A program made the translations under genes and the position numbers. A model generated the notes under the pieces. It saw nothing but the letters and a program-made list of their open reading frames with translations, did no database searches and was not told the DNA's origin. Below are positions 49,120-57,891 of a stretch of 64,000 nucleotides of DNA, piece after piece (the first letter of the stretch is position 1; each line of letters begins with the position of its first letter). The stretch spans positions 62,001 to 126,000 of the forward strand of contig JAEUJY010000018.1 in the NCBI GenBank assembly GCA_016794525.1, given 5' to 3'. The DNA comes from Myxococcales bacterium (lineage in GTDB: Bacteria; Myxococcota_A; Polyangia; Haliangiales; Haliangiaceae).

Positions 49120-50057
49120 CGGTGTCGCGCTCCTGTGAACCAGTCGGCCGTGAGCTGCAAGCCCTCGCGCAATGACTTCACCGGTCGCCAGCCCAGCTCG
49201 CGTCGGAGCGCGCCCGCGTCGATCTCGAGCGAGCCCACCAGCCGCGCCACCTCACCGCCCTTGCCGGCGAGGCGGCCGGCCGCCTGCAACAGCGCGACCG
49301 GGCACGGCACCAGGCGCGCGCACACGTGCATGCACGCCGCCAGCGTCCGCAGCAGCGCCGGCGTCGACACCGCCTCGCCGTCGGCGACGAGGTAGGTGCG
49401 CCCGGCCGCCTGCGGGTGCACGCTGCACGCGACGAGCGCGTCCGCGAGGTTGTGCACCCCGACCAGATCGCGGCGGTTGCGGACCGAGGCGAGCGGCAGC
49501 GGGACGCCGCGCTGGAGCCACCGCATCATCCGCACGAAGTTGCCGCCGACCCCGGGGCCGTAGACCAGCGGCGGCCGCACCACCACCACCTCGAGCCCGG
49601 TGTCCGCGGCGACGCGCGCCAGCGCTTGCTCGGCCTCCGCCTTGGACACGCCGTACGGATCCTCGGGGTGCGGCGGATCCTGCTCGCGGAACAGCGCGCG
49701 CTGCGTGGCCTCGCCGTTGACCTTGACCGAGCTCACGTAGACGAAGCGGCGCGCGCCGCGGGCCACCGCCGCGCGGGCGAGGTGCTCGGTGGCCTCGACG
49801 TTGGCGCGGCGGAACGCGGCGAGCGGATCGCGCTCGGTCTCGTGCATGACGTGGACCCGCGCGGCCAGGTGCACCACGACGTCGACGCCGTCGAGCGCGG
49901 CGGCCAGGTCCGGCCGGGTGGTCAGGTCGCCGACCGCGCGCTGCCCGGCGTCGGGGGCACGCCGCACCAGCCCGACCGCGGCCAGCTCGCGCGCGGCCAG
50001 GGTGGTCATCAGCGTCCGCCCGACGAACCCGCGCGCGCCGGTCACCGCGATCCGCAT
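49116..50057 (-). CDS. NAD-dependent epimerase/dehydratase (WbpV-like SDR)
   Basis: A 313-residue extended SDR. The Rossmann motif [10 protein letters not shown] is at the N terminus, [11 protein letters not shown] follows, then [12 protein letters not shown] and the catalytic [16 protein letters not shown] is characteristic of the WbpV/WreQ group that reduces UDP-4-keto-6-deoxy-GlcNAc to UDP-QuiNAc. The next gene is an initiating transferase, as in known QuiNAc-primed loci. The start is ATG 50057, overlapping the upstream TGA (TGATG); the end overlaps the next ATG. The QuiNAc assignment is inference. Confidence 0.88.
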   Translation of the reverse strand: MRIAVTGARGFVGRTLMTTLAARELAAVGLVRRAPDAGQRAVGDLTTRPDLAAALDGVDVVVHLAARVHVMHETERDPLAAFRRANVEATEHLARAAVARGARRFVYVSSVKVNGEATQRALFREQDPPHPEDPYGVSKAEAEQALARVAADTGLEVVVVRPPLVYGPGVGGNFVRMMRWLQRGVPLPLASVRNRRDLVGVHNLADALVACSVHPQAAGRTYLVADGEAVSTPALLRTLAACMHVCARLVPCPVALLQAAGRLAGKGGEVARLVGSLEIDAGALRRELGWRPVKSLREGLQLTADWFTGARHR

Positions 50058-51196
50058 CACGCCGCTCCCGCGAGCACGTCGCGATAGGCCGCGAGGGTCG
50101 CCTCGATCACGTGCTGCATCGAATGCTCCTTCTCGACGATCGCGCGCGACCGCAGCCCCATGCTGCGCCGCAGCGCCTGATCGCGCAGCAGGCGCTCGAG
50201 CGCGGCCGCCAGCGCCTCGGCGTCGCGCGCCGGCACCAGGAGCCCGGTCTCGCCGTCGACAACCACATCGCGACAGCCGGGCACGTCGGTGGTGACGATC
50301 GGGCGCCCGCACGCGGCGGCCTCGATGAGCACGCGCGGCAGGCCCTCGCGATACGACGGCAGGCACACGACGTCGGCGTCGCGGAGCAGCGCCGGCATGT
50401 CCTGGCGATGGCCAAGCCACTCGACGACGCCCTCCCGCGCCCAGGCGCGCAGCTGACCCTCGGCGATGGCGGCGGGGTTGCCCGGATCGGTGCCGCCGGC
50501 GAGCAGGAAGCGGGCCCGCACGCCGCGCGCGCGCAGCGCCCGCGCCGCTTCGACGAACTCGCCGATGCCCTTGTCCCACAGCATGCGCGACGCCAGCAGG
50601 ACGCGCGGATCCCCGTCGGCGCGCTCGGTCTCGGGCGGCGTGAACTGCGTCATGTCCACGCCGGCGCCCTTGATGAGCCGCGAGCGCTCGGCGTCACTCG
50701 CGCCGAGCTCGATCAGGAGCTTGCGATCGTCCGGGTTCTGCACGATGACGATGCCGTGCGGATGCGACAGCGCGACCCGGTAGGCGGGCGCGATCACACG
50801 CCGCAGCGCGCGGGCGCGCAAGTCGCTGCCGATGAACACGTAACCGAGCCCGGTCACGGCGCTGATCACCCCGGGGACGCTGGCGAGGCGGGCGACGATG
50901 CCACCGTAGAGGACCGGCTTGCTGGTGACGTGGTGGACCACGTCCGGACGGAGCCTCCGGTACAGCCGCCACAGATCGACCACCGACGTCAGTTCGCGGA
51001 GCGGGTTGGTGCTGCGCCGCCCCATGCGGATGGGGTGATGCGTGAGCCCGTGGGCCACGATCTCGGCCACCGCGTCGGCCATCGGCGTCGCGACGTGGAC
51101 GTCGTAGCCGGCGCGCTGCGCACCGAGCGCGAGCTCGAGTCGATGCGACACGAAGAACCAGGCTTCGTTGACCACGAACAACAGGCGCGGCGTCAC
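50057..51196 (-). CDS. Family 4 glycosyltransferase
   Basis: A 379-residue GT-B glycosyltransferase (GT4 type). The N-terminal FVVNEAWFFVSHRLELALGA and DVVHHVTSKPVLYGGIVARL precede the donor-binding half. The C-terminal half has VVCLPSYREGLPRVLIEAAA, the E-x7-E motif, followed by GRPIVTTDVPGCRDVV. It is likely to add the second sugar of a lipid-linked glycan. It heads the three-gene operon with the SDR and sugar transferase, all overlapped. A hairpin at 51259-51289 separates it from the protease gene upstream. Confidence 0.94.
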   Translation of the reverse strand: MTPRLLFVVNEAWFFVSHRLELALGAQRAGYDVHVATPMADAVAEIVAHGLTHHPIRMGRRSTNPLRELTSVVDLWRLYRRLRPDVVHHVTSKPVLYGGIVARLASVPGVISAVTGLGYVFIGSDLRARALRRVIAPAYRVALSHPHGIVIVQNPDDRKLLIELGASDAERSRLIKGAGVDMTQFTPPETERADGDPRVLLASRMLWDKGIGEFVEAARALRARGVRARFLLAGGTDPGNPAAIAEGQLRAWAREGVVEWLGHRQDMPALLRDADVVCLPSYREGLPRVLIEAAACGRPIVTTDVPGCRDVVVDGETGLLVPARDAEALAAALERLLRDQALRRSMGLRSRAIVEKEHSMQHVIEATLAAYRDVLAGAA

Positions 51197-51258
51197 GGCA
51201 GGGCCACGAGCGATCTAAGCAGGAATGGCCACCGTGCGCCATCGCGACGACCCGGAAC

Positions 51259-51289
51259 GGGACGATCCGGAACGACCCGGAATCGTCCC
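51259..51289 (-). terminator. Hairpin between protease and glycosyltransferase genes
   Basis: gggacgat, a 15-base loop, atcgtccc: a perfect 8-bp stem about 25 bp after the protease stop. The loop repeats ccggaac-like units (cccggaac, tccggaac, cccggaat). It is a plausible terminator; the long loop makes it weaker than the others. Confidence 0.45.
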
Positions 51290-51313
51290 CGGCGGGCCCA
51301 CCGTCGCAGCCCG

Positions 51314-53416
51314 CTACGCGCGCCGGCGGCGCCGCGCCAGCAGCAGGCCGACCGCGCCGAGCGCGAGCGCGCTGGCCGAGTCCGGGCCGCCGGTCGAGCA
51401 GCCGAGGCAGCCGCCGGTCTCGTCGCCGTCGGCCGGGTTGCCGGGCACGCACACGCCGTCGGTGCAGGTCTCGCCGTCGCCACACGCCGGCACGCACTCG
51501 ACGCCGGGGCCGGGGATGGTCACGGTCGTGGTCGCGGTCGCCTGGTTGGCGGCGTCGTACGCGGTCGCGGTCAGCGTGTGCTGACCCGCGGCCAGGTCGG
51601 CGGCGGTGGTGAACTGGTACGGCGGGCTGTTGTCGGTGCCGACCAGCGCGCCGTCGACCGCCAGCTCGACCCGCAGCACGCCCTGATCGTCGGTGGCGGT
51701 CACGTCGACCGCGAAGCCGGCGGTCACGCTGGCGCCGTCGGCCGGCGAGGTGATCGCCACCGTCGGCGGCGTCGTGTCGTTGGCCACCGGCGGCTGGCCG
51801 ACGCCGACCGCAGCCCACGCGGTGCTGACCGCGGTCACCTCGGCGGCGCCGTACAGGTTGCGCGCGGCCTCCTCGGTCGCGGTGCGGGCCTGGGCGAAGT
51901 TGGTGTTCGACGTGAAGTAGCCCTGGGTCAGCGCGCGCTGGAAGATCGCGCCGGCCTTCTCGATGCCGATGCCGTTGACCCGGAAGGTCACGCGCTGCCG
52001 CGGGTGCAGGCCGCCCTCCGACAACAGGTAGAACGCCAGGTTGGCGATGCCCGAGTTCAGGTGCACGCCGCCGTTGTCCTGGCTGCCCAGGTAGCGATCG
52101 GCGTAGAAGTCGCGCGAGCCGCCGAGCTCCGGCGGGTACAGGTTGCTGTCGAGGGTCGGGCTGTACATGTAGCGCATGGCGTCGCCGGGCGCGGCCGGCG
52201 TGAAGACGTCCTCGCCGACCTGCCAGGTCTGCAGGTTGATCGCGCCCTCGCTCCACGCCTCGCACACCGAGGCCATGATGTCGCTCATCGCCTCGTTCAT
52301 CGCGCCCGACTCGTTCTGGTAGGCCAGCCGCGCCGTCGACGAGGTCACCGCGTGGGTCAGCTCGTGGGCGGTGACGTCGAGGGCGCGGGCCAGCGGGCCC
52401 ATCAGGTTGCCGTCGCCGTCGCCGTAGACCATCATGCCCGGGCCGAACTGGCCGATCCACGCCGCGTTGTTGGGCGTCGAGCCCTGCTGCGACTGGAACA
52501 CCGCGTGGACGACCGACGTCAGCTTGGCGCCGGCGTTGTCGTACGAGTCGCGGTTGTACTTCATCTTGTAGCAGTCGTACGTGATGCCGGTGTTGTCGTA
52601 CGCCGCACGCGCGGTCACGTCGGTGGCCGGCGGGCTGCCCTCGGTGGCGAGCCGCGGCCCGGGGCTGCTGAGGAACGGCGGCGACCGGCCCTGCGCGTCG
52701 AAGACCTCGCGGTTCTTGATCGGGAACACGTCGGGGTGGCGATCGACGACGGCGCCGCTGCGGGCGTCGACGTAGACGCGGTCGTAGACCACCTCGCGGG
52801 TGCCGACCAGCTCGATCTCCCACGCCAGGTACGGCGCGCCGCCCGACGACGCGAACAGGTAGACCAGGTCGGAGCCGTGGACCGTCACCGCGCCGCCGGC
52901 GGTGGCCGCGCTGGCGGTGGCGATCGCGCGATCGAGATCGACGGTCGGGATGGGATCGAGGTCGATGCCGTCGCGCGCGGTGCTGGTCACCGCCGACACC
53001 AGGCCGTCGGCGTCGAGGTGGACGACCAGATCGCCGCCGACCACCCGCAGGCCCTGCTTGTGCTGCTGGTAGCGGACGTGGGTCATGCCCAGCTCGTCGC
53101 GGCTGACGTCGTACGCGATCAGGTCCTCGGCGCGCATCCGGAACGCCGCCGCGATGTTGGGGATGACGCCGCCGAGCGCCGCCGGCACGTCCTGCGCCCG
53201 GGGATCGATCCGACCGAGATCGCCGCGCACGAAGCTGGGCAGCCCGTCGTCGGCGACCACGACGCGGTCGACCCGCGCGAAGCTGCCCGGCGTGGGCGCG
53301 ACCGCGACCCGCGCCGCCGCGGCGCCGGGCACCGCGTCCTCGGGCGCGGCACAGCCGACGGCGAGCAGGGCAGCCAGGCCGGTACCGGAAACAACGTGCC
53401 GCGAGCGAATGCGCAT
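51314..53416 (-). CDS. M4 (thermolysin-type) metalloprotease with MYXO-CTERM
   Basis: A 700-residue secreted zinc protease. Signal segment (MRIRSRHVVSGTGLAALLAV then a lipobox-like GC), an FTP/PepSY propeptide (about 50-220), the M4 catalytic domain with zinc-ligand HELTH at 351-355 and E375 in GAMNEAMSD, and HLNSGIANLAFYLLS near the catalytic His. Then comes an Ig-like (Big) domain (about 560-650), a Cys module (CVPACGDGETCTDGVCVPG) and GGCLGCSTGG, helix, RRRRR: a MYXO-CTERM sorting signal. ATG 53416 has GGAGG five bases upstream. It is an exoprotease, perhaps predatory, anchored on the surface. Confidence 0.96.
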   Translation of the reverse strand: MRIRSRHVVSGTGLAALLAVGCAAPEDAVPGAAAARVAVAPTPGSFARVDRVVVADDGLPSFVRGDLGRIDPRAQDVPAALGGVIPNIAAAFRMRAEDLIAYDVSRDELGMTHVRYQQHKQGLRVVGGDLVVHLDADGLVSAVTSTARDGIDLDPIPTVDLDRAIATASAATAGGAVTVHGSDLVYLFASSGGAPYLAWEIELVGTREVVYDRVYVDARSGAVVDRHPDVFPIKNREVFDAQGRSPPFLSSPGPRLATEGSPPATDVTARAAYDNTGITYDCYKMKYNRDSYDNAGAKLTSVVHAVFQSQQGSTPNNAAWIGQFGPGMMVYGDGDGNLMGPLARALDVTAHELTHAVTSSTARLAYQNESGAMNEAMSDIMASVCEAWSEGAINLQTWQVGEDVFTPAAPGDAMRYMYSPTLDSNLYPPELGGSRDFYADRYLGSQDNGGVHLNSGIANLAFYLLSEGGLHPRQRVTFRVNGIGIEKAGAIFQRALTQGYFTSNTNFAQARTATEEAARNLYGAAEVTAVSTAWAAVGVGQPPVANDTTPPTVAITSPADGASVTAGFAVDVTATDDQGVLRVELAVDGALVGTDNSPPYQFTTAADLAAGQHTLTATAYDAANQATATTTVTIPGPGVECVPACGDGETCTDGVCVPGNPADGDETGGCLGCSTGGPDSASALALGAVGLLLARRRRRA

Positions 53417-53536
53417 CAGGACCTCCAGCGAGCGAACTCGTGGGCGCATCTTCGACGAGCCCGGCCCCGCAGCGTACCTCCCCGTCGTAACACCGGCTCG
53501 CCGGTTTGCGGTGCGCGGTCGGCACCATCCGGTGGC

Positions 53537-53551
53537 ACATGTCCTACATGT
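53537..53551. promoter_or_regulatory. ACATGT-N3-ACATGT dyad upstream of the protease
   Basis: acatgt-cct-acatgt, 121-135 bp upstream of the protease ATG. Each half is itself a palindrome, so the 15-bp unit is symmetric and also a direct repeat. The site is AT-rich for this genome. It could bind a regulator of the protease, but it is also only 25 bp beyond the 3' end of the phosphoesterase gene. The role is inferred. Confidence 0.4.
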
Positions 53552-53575
53552 ACTGCCGGCGATCAGCGACGGTGA

Positions 53576-54601
53576 TCACGGTTGATCACCAGCCGCCCCC
53601 AGCGGCGCGGCCGGCAGCTCGACGCCGAGGGCCCGGCCGAGGGCGACGACGTCGCGCGGCGAGGCGCACCCGAGGTGGGTCGGCGACAGCCGGCCGGTGT
53701 GCCAGCGCTGCAGCCAGCTGTGCGCGGGGTGCGCGGCGGCGGCCCGACCGAAATCGCCCCCGGCGGCGGCCGCGAGCCGGTCGGCCTCGGCGGCGAGCCG
53801 CGCGCGCAGCTCGGGCAGCGCCGCCACCAGGGCCGCCTTCCACGCGCCGACCTGCGCCAGCACCGCGTCGCCGAGCTCGGGATCGCGCAGCGTGCGCAGC
53901 TTGCGATCGATCTGCTCGAACGTCATCGTCGCCCACGGCAGCTCGCGCATGACCGCCGGCTGCCACTGGTGCTTGACCGTCGCCCAGTGATCGGCGAACG
54001 CCGGCACCGAGAAGACGCGGCGCTCGGGCAGCCGGACGCCGGTCAGCGCCATGCCGTGGCACGCGCCGGTGTCGAGGCCGAAGATCCGGTCGTCGATCAC
54101 CAGCGGCTCCGGGCCGATGACCGCGTGGCCGAACGCGATCGGCGTCGGGTCGGCGTAGTGCGCCCACCACGGCTGGTCGCCGAACCGCTCGCGCAGCCGG
54201 CCCTCGCCCGAGGTGGTGCCGGCGCGGACGTCCTCGGGGACGTCGGCCAGCGGCACGCCGGGGAAGTGGCCGAAGTGCACCGCGCGCGCGTCGGCCGTCT
54301 CGAGGTGGTACGGCAGGGTCGCCATCCACGCGACGTCGTCGGCGTAGCGCGCGCCGAGCTGCGCCCGCGTGACCTGCTGCCCGTAGGACAGCACGCCGCG
54401 GACGTGCTTGCGCTCGTGGTTGCCGCACAGCGCGATCGCGTTCGGCCGCTGGCGGAAGAAGTCGACGACCGCGCCCGGATCGGGGCCGCGATCGACCAGA
54501 TCACCGACGCTGACCACGACCTCGCCGTCGCCAACGCCGGCCACCGCGAGCAACGCCTCGAGCTCGCGGAAGCACCCATGGATGTCACCGATGATCAGCA
54601 T
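53576..54601 (-). CDS. Metallophosphoesterase (PrpE/ApaH-like)
   Basis: A 341-residue calcineurin-like phosphoesterase. The dimetal-binding signature is complete: GDIHGC at residues 5-10, GDLVDRGPDP at 33-42, GNHE at 60-63, and later His ligands (AFGHAVIG, LDTGACHGMAL). This resembles Ser/Thr phosphatases of the bis(5'-nucleosyl)-tetraphosphatase PrpE/ApaH type. A C-terminal region of about 120 residues is Ala-rich and unmatched. It diverges from the TPR-like gene with only 23 bp between starts, so the promoters overlap. Confidence 0.9.
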   Translation of the reverse strand: MLIIGDIHGCFRELEALLAVAGVGDGEVVVSVGDLVDRGPDPGAVVDFFRQRPNAIALCGNHERKHVRGVLSYGQQVTRAQLGARYADDVAWMATLPYHLETADARAVHFGHFPGVPLADVPEDVRAGTTSGEGRLRERFGDQPWWAHYADPTPIAFGHAVIGPEPLVIDDRIFGLDTGACHGMALTGVRLPERRVFSVPAFADHWATVKHQWQPAVMRELPWATMTFEQIDRKLRTLRDPELGDAVLAQVGAWKAALVAALPELRARLAAEADRLAAAAGGDFGRAAAAHPAHSWLQRWHTGRLSPTHLGCASPRDVVALGRALGVELPAAPLGAAGDQP

Positions 54602-54624
54602 GGGTTCGTTATAGGCTCGGCGCG

Positions 54625-55623
54625 ATGCCGCGTCGCGGACACAATCCCGGACAGCCGGTCGCCGGGGCCGCGCTCGACTGGGCCACCTACCTCGACGGGC
54701 TGGTCGCCGAGCACGGCACGCTGGCCGCGGTGGCCGAGCGGCTGGCCGCGACCCGGGCCTACCGCGACGACGTCGAGAGCATCACCCGCGCGCTGCGCCG
54801 CCTGCGCGCCCGCGGCACCCGCCCCGGCGGCACCTGGGGCGAGCGGCTGCTCTCCACCTGCGGCCTGCCGCGGCCGGTCGACGCGCGGCTGCGGTTCCTC
54901 GGCAGCTACCACGCGCGCGGCGTCGATCTGCCGGTGCCGGTCGCGACCGATCTGGTGCAGCTGTGGGATCGCCCGCCGACCAGCGACAGCCGGACCGGCC
55001 GACGCTGGCTGTCGCTGGCCCGCGCGATCCTCGCGTCGCGGGCGCAGCGCCCCGACGACGCCGCCGGCCACCTGGCGACCGCGGCCCGCGTCGTCGACGA
55101 CGATCGCGCCAGCGCCATCGAGGTCGCGCTGGGCCAGGCCCACCTGGCCAGCCGCGCCGCCCCCGGCGAGGTGCCCGCGGCGTTGACCCCGGTCGAGGGC
55201 TGGCTCGCCGAGCTCGCCGGTGACGACGCGGCCTGCCTGCGCGCCCGCTGGGTCGGCCAGGTCGCCCACGCCTACAACCACGCCGGCCGCATCGACGCCG
55301 CGCTCGCGCTGCACGCCGCGCTGCCCGACGACGCCGCGACGCCCGCCTTCGCCCGCAGCCGGCGCGCCAACGGCCTGGCCTACGGCCTCCACCGCCAGGG
55401 GGACCGCGGCGGCGCGCTGCTCGAGGCCCGCCGCGCCGCGACCTTCGCCGGCGACGCCGGCCACGTCCGGCTGCGCGCGATGGCGCTGTTGATGGTCGCG
55501 CGGATCGCCGGCCCCAGCGCCGAGGGCCACGACGCCCACGCCCGCGCCACCGCGATCGCCGCCGCGCTCGCCGACGACACGCTGATCCACCGCTGCCGCG
55601 TCGCCGCCCGCGACGTGGCGTGA
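54625..55623 (+). CDS. TPR-like helical repeat protein
   Basis: A 332-residue Ala-rich protein, nearly all helical. Pairs of helices with TPR-like spacing are seen in the C-terminal half (about 130-310), e.g. AHAYNHAGRIDAALALHAAL, RRANGLAYGLHRQGDRGGAL. The N-terminal 90 residues include LAAVAERLAATRAYRDDVES, which resembles a helix-turn-helix. I see no catalytic residues. It diverges from the phosphoesterase and precedes the sigma factor gene, starting 39 bp later, on the same strand. A regulatory role is a guess. Confidence 0.7.
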   Translation: MPRRGHNPGQPVAGAALDWATYLDGLVAEHGTLAAVAERLAATRAYRDDVESITRALRRLRARGTRPGGTWGERLLSTCGLPRPVDARLRFLGSYHARGVDLPVPVATDLVQLWDRPPTSDSRTGRRWLSLARAILASRAQRPDDAAGHLATAARVVDDDRASAIEVALGQAHLASRAAPGEVPAALTPVEGWLAELAGDDAACLRARWVGQVAHAYNHAGRIDAALALHAALPDDAATPAFARSRRANGLAYGLHRQGDRGGALLEARRAATFAGDAGHVRLRAMALLMVARIAGPSAEGHDAHARATAIAAALADDTLIHRCRVAARDVA

Positions 55624-55661
55624 CCGCGCGCGCGCGGGCCGCACCTGCTAGGGTCGGCGCC

Positions 55662-56480
55662 ATGCTCACGCCGCCCGCCGACGCTGACCTCGGCGATCAC
55701 CTGGCGTCGCTGCGGCCGCTGCTGCACCGCTACTGCGCGCGGCTGACCGGCTCGAGCTTCGACGGCGAGGACGTCGTGCAGGAGGTCATCGCCCGCGCGC
55801 TCGCCGCGCCACCGCCCGCCGAGCTGCGCCCGTGGCTGTTCCGCGTCGCCCACAACGCCGCGGTCGATCACCTGCGCCGCCGGCAGCGCCACCACGTCGA
55901 CCACGACGTCGAGGTCGAGGCGCTCGACGCCGAGGTCGCGCCGCGCGATCCCGCCGCGCTGCGCGCGTCGCTGAGCCGGTTCCTGGCGTTGCCGCCGCGG
56001 CAGCGCGCCGCGGTGGTGCTGAAGGACGTGCTCGACGAGCCGCTCGACGACATCGCCGCCGCGCTGGCGGTGTCGGTGCCGGCGGTCAAGGCGCTGCTGG
56101 TGCGCGGCCGGGCGGCGCTGGCGAGCGCCGCCGACCACCCGCCGGTCATCGATCCCGCCGAGCGCGCCCGCCTCGAGCGCTACGCGGCGCGGTTCAACGC
56201 CCGCGACTGGGATGGCCTGCGCGCGCTGCTCACCGACGACTGCGAGCTCGACCTGGTGGCCAAGGCCCGCCGCCGGGGCGCCGCGGTCGGCGAGTACTTC
56301 GGCCGCTACGCCGCCGAGGCGGTGCGGGTGGAGATCGGCGTCGTCGACGATCGCCTGGCGCTCCTGGCCTTCGAGGGCGCGAGCCCGACGCCGGCCTACG
56401 TGATCGCGCTGGGCTGGGACGGCGACCGGGTCGCGTCCATCCGCGACTGGCGCTACGCCCGGTACGTCGCCGCCCCGTGA
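55662..56480 (+). CDS. ECF41-like sigma factor with SnoaL-type C-terminal domain
   Basis: A 272-residue ECF sigma factor. Region 2 (about 15-80) includes LHRYCARLTGSSFDGEDVVQ; region 4 (about 110-160) includes LPPRQRAAVVLKDVLDEPLD and the HTH DDIAAALAVSVPAVKALLVR. After this comes a 100-residue SnoaL/NTF2-like domain (YAARFNARDWDGLRALLTDD; VGEYFGRYAAEAVRVEIGVV), the ECF41/SigJ architecture. ECF41 genes usually neighbour an oxidoreductase or carboxymuconolactone-type gene; none is here. The C-terminal domain normally regulates sigma activity. Start ATG 55662; the frame is open upstream. Confidence 0.9.
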   Translation: MLTPPADADLGDHLASLRPLLHRYCARLTGSSFDGEDVVQEVIARALAAPPPAELRPWLFRVAHNAAVDHLRRRQRHHVDHDVEVEALDAEVAPRDPAALRASLSRFLALPPRQRAAVVLKDVLDEPLDDIAAALAVSVPAVKALLVRGRAALASAADHPPVIDPAERARLERYAARFNARDWDGLRALLTDDCELDLVAKARRRGAAVGEYFGRYAAEAVRVEIGVVDDRLALLAFEGASPTPAYVIALGWDGDRVASIRDWRYARYVAAP

Positions 56481-56547
56481 TTCCAGCCGGTTGCGAGAAT
56501 CCACCGGCGCCGCGCATCCTTTCGGCGCGCCGCCGCGTGGTGCAGCC

Positions 56548-57126
56548 ATGAAGTCGATCCTCGCCCTCACCGCGCTCCTCGCCACCGCCACCCACGCGAC
56601 CGCCGCCCACGCCGCGCCGCGCCGCCACGACGGCTTCTACCTCCGCCTCGGGCTGGGCGGCGGCGCCGCGCGCGGGACGATGACCGGCGCCACCGGTAGC
56701 GCCAGCACCGGCGCCGCGATCGCCAGCGAGCTCGCGGTCGGCGTCACGCCGCGCCCTGGCCTGGTGGTCGGCGTCGGCACCTTCCCGATGGTCGCGCCGA
56801 GCCCCAGCTACGACGCCGGGTCGGCCGGCGGTCAGCACGTCTCGGGCACCGGGCCGTTCGTCGACTACTTCCTCGACGATCGCGGCGGCTGGCACCTGCG
56901 CGCGGGGCTGCTGTTCGCCGCCGGCTACCTCGACGGCAGCGCCACCCGCGCCGCGGCGACCGGCGTCGGCGTGGGCGGCACCGTCGGGGCCGGCTACGAC
57001 CGGTTCGTCACCGACGCCTGGAGCGTCGGCGCGCTGGCCCGGGTCTCGGCCTACCAGCTCGCCGGCGTCGACGACTCGATCCGCCTGATCGCGCCAGCGC
57101 TGCTGGTCACCGCCACGTACCACTGA
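56548..57126 (+). CDS. Exported outer-membrane-like protein
   Basis: A 192-residue protein: signal peptide (KSILALTALLATATHATAAH ending A-APRRHDGFY), then Gly-rich strands with aromatic girdles (FYLRLGLGGGAAR, IASELAVGVTPRPGLVVGVG, FVDYFLDDRGGWHLRAGLLF, GYDRFVTDAWSVGALARVSA) ending LLVTATYH. This matches a small porin-type beta-barrel of eight strands. ATG 56548 is at the signal peptide. It follows the sigma factor gene by 67 bp and may be its target; that is inference. Confidence 0.8.
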   Translation: MKSILALTALLATATHATAAHAAPRRHDGFYLRLGLGGGAARGTMTGATGSASTGAAIASELAVGVTPRPGLVVGVGTFPMVAPSPSYDAGSAGGQHVSGTGPFVDYFLDDRGGWHLRAGLLFAAGYLDGSATRAAATGVGVGGTVGAGYDRFVTDAWSVGALARVSAYQLAGVDDSIRLIAPALLVTATYH

Positions 57127-57146
57127 CTCGCGCTACCATCGGAGCC

Positions 57147-57887
57147 ATGCAGCTTCTCCGGTGGTTCGTGGCGCTCGGGTTGCTTGCGACCGCCACGGCC
57201 ACGACCGCGCCGGCCCGCGCCGACACCACCGACGACGCGATCGCGGTCGAGCGGATCGCGATCAGCACGTTCAACTCGGTGCGCCGCGCGATCGCGGTCG
57301 GCCCCCACGTCGGCGGCTTCGGCGGCATGAACCTCGACGCCGACGCCGGCGTGTCGGGCGTCACGTTCGGCCTGGGCCTCAACAGCTTCGCCGTGCCGTC
57401 GGCGTTCGACCTCCGGGAGCAGATCAAGGCCGCGGTGAAGGAGAAGGTGAAGGAGCGGATCGCCGAGATCGTCGCCAACGGCGGCACGCCGCCCGACGAT
57501 CTCTCGGACCTGATCCGCGAGGTCGCGACCGAGATCCGCGAGCGCATCCTCAAGCAGCTGGCGCCGCGCCACACGATCGAGCACCCGCAGTTCGGGCTGA
57601 TGATCGAGGCCGCGATCCTCACCTCGACCGGCGGCGGCTTCCAGACGCGGCTGATCGCGTCCAAGGGCATCAAGTCGGTGAGCGTCGGGCTCGCGGTCGG
57701 CGTGCAGCGCGCCGGCGGCACGACGCGCTTCCTGCCCGGCCTCGAGCTCGACCTGCGGCTGACGCCGTTCGGCCAGCAGCGCACGCCGGTGTTCGCGCTC
57801 TACGCCCGCGGCGACCTCGCCGTCGGCAACGGCGATCCGGCGCTGACGATCCTCGGCGGCGGTCGCGTGCTGCTCGACGTGTTCTGA
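57147..57887 (+). CDS. Exported protein, unknown function
   Basis: A 246-residue protein with signal peptide QLLRWFVALGLLATATATTA ending ARA-DTTDD. A Gly-rich region (GGFGGMNLDADAGVSGVTFG) is followed by a long charged amphipathic helix (LREQIKAAVKEKVKERIAEI, about 93-112) and a second one (LSDLIREVATEIRERILKQL), then beta strands ending GGGRVLLDVF. The coiled-coil-like middle with Gly-rich ends is unusual. No family is recognised. It lies 20 bp after the barrel gene on the same strand, so an operon is likely. Confidence 0.75.
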   Translation: MQLLRWFVALGLLATATATTAPARADTTDDAIAVERIAISTFNSVRRAIAVGPHVGGFGGMNLDADAGVSGVTFGLGLNSFAVPSAFDLREQIKAAVKEKVKERIAEIVANGGTPPDDLSDLIREVATEIRERILKQLAPRHTIEHPQFGLMIEAAILTSTGGGFQTRLIASKGIKSVSVGLAVGVQRAGGTTRFLPGLELDLRLTPFGQQRTPVFALYARGDLAVGNGDPALTILGGGRVLLDVF

Positions 57888-57891
57888 GCCG

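Noticed and set aside
50111-53575. A 1154-codon open frame on the plus strand
   Set aside because: It is antisense to the glycosyltransferase and M4 protease genes and shows no recognisable domain.
53571-53590. ggtgatca-cggt-tgatcacc inverted repeat as an operator
   Set aside because: It lies across the 3' end of the phosphoesterase coding sequence, so codon content may explain it, and it is short.
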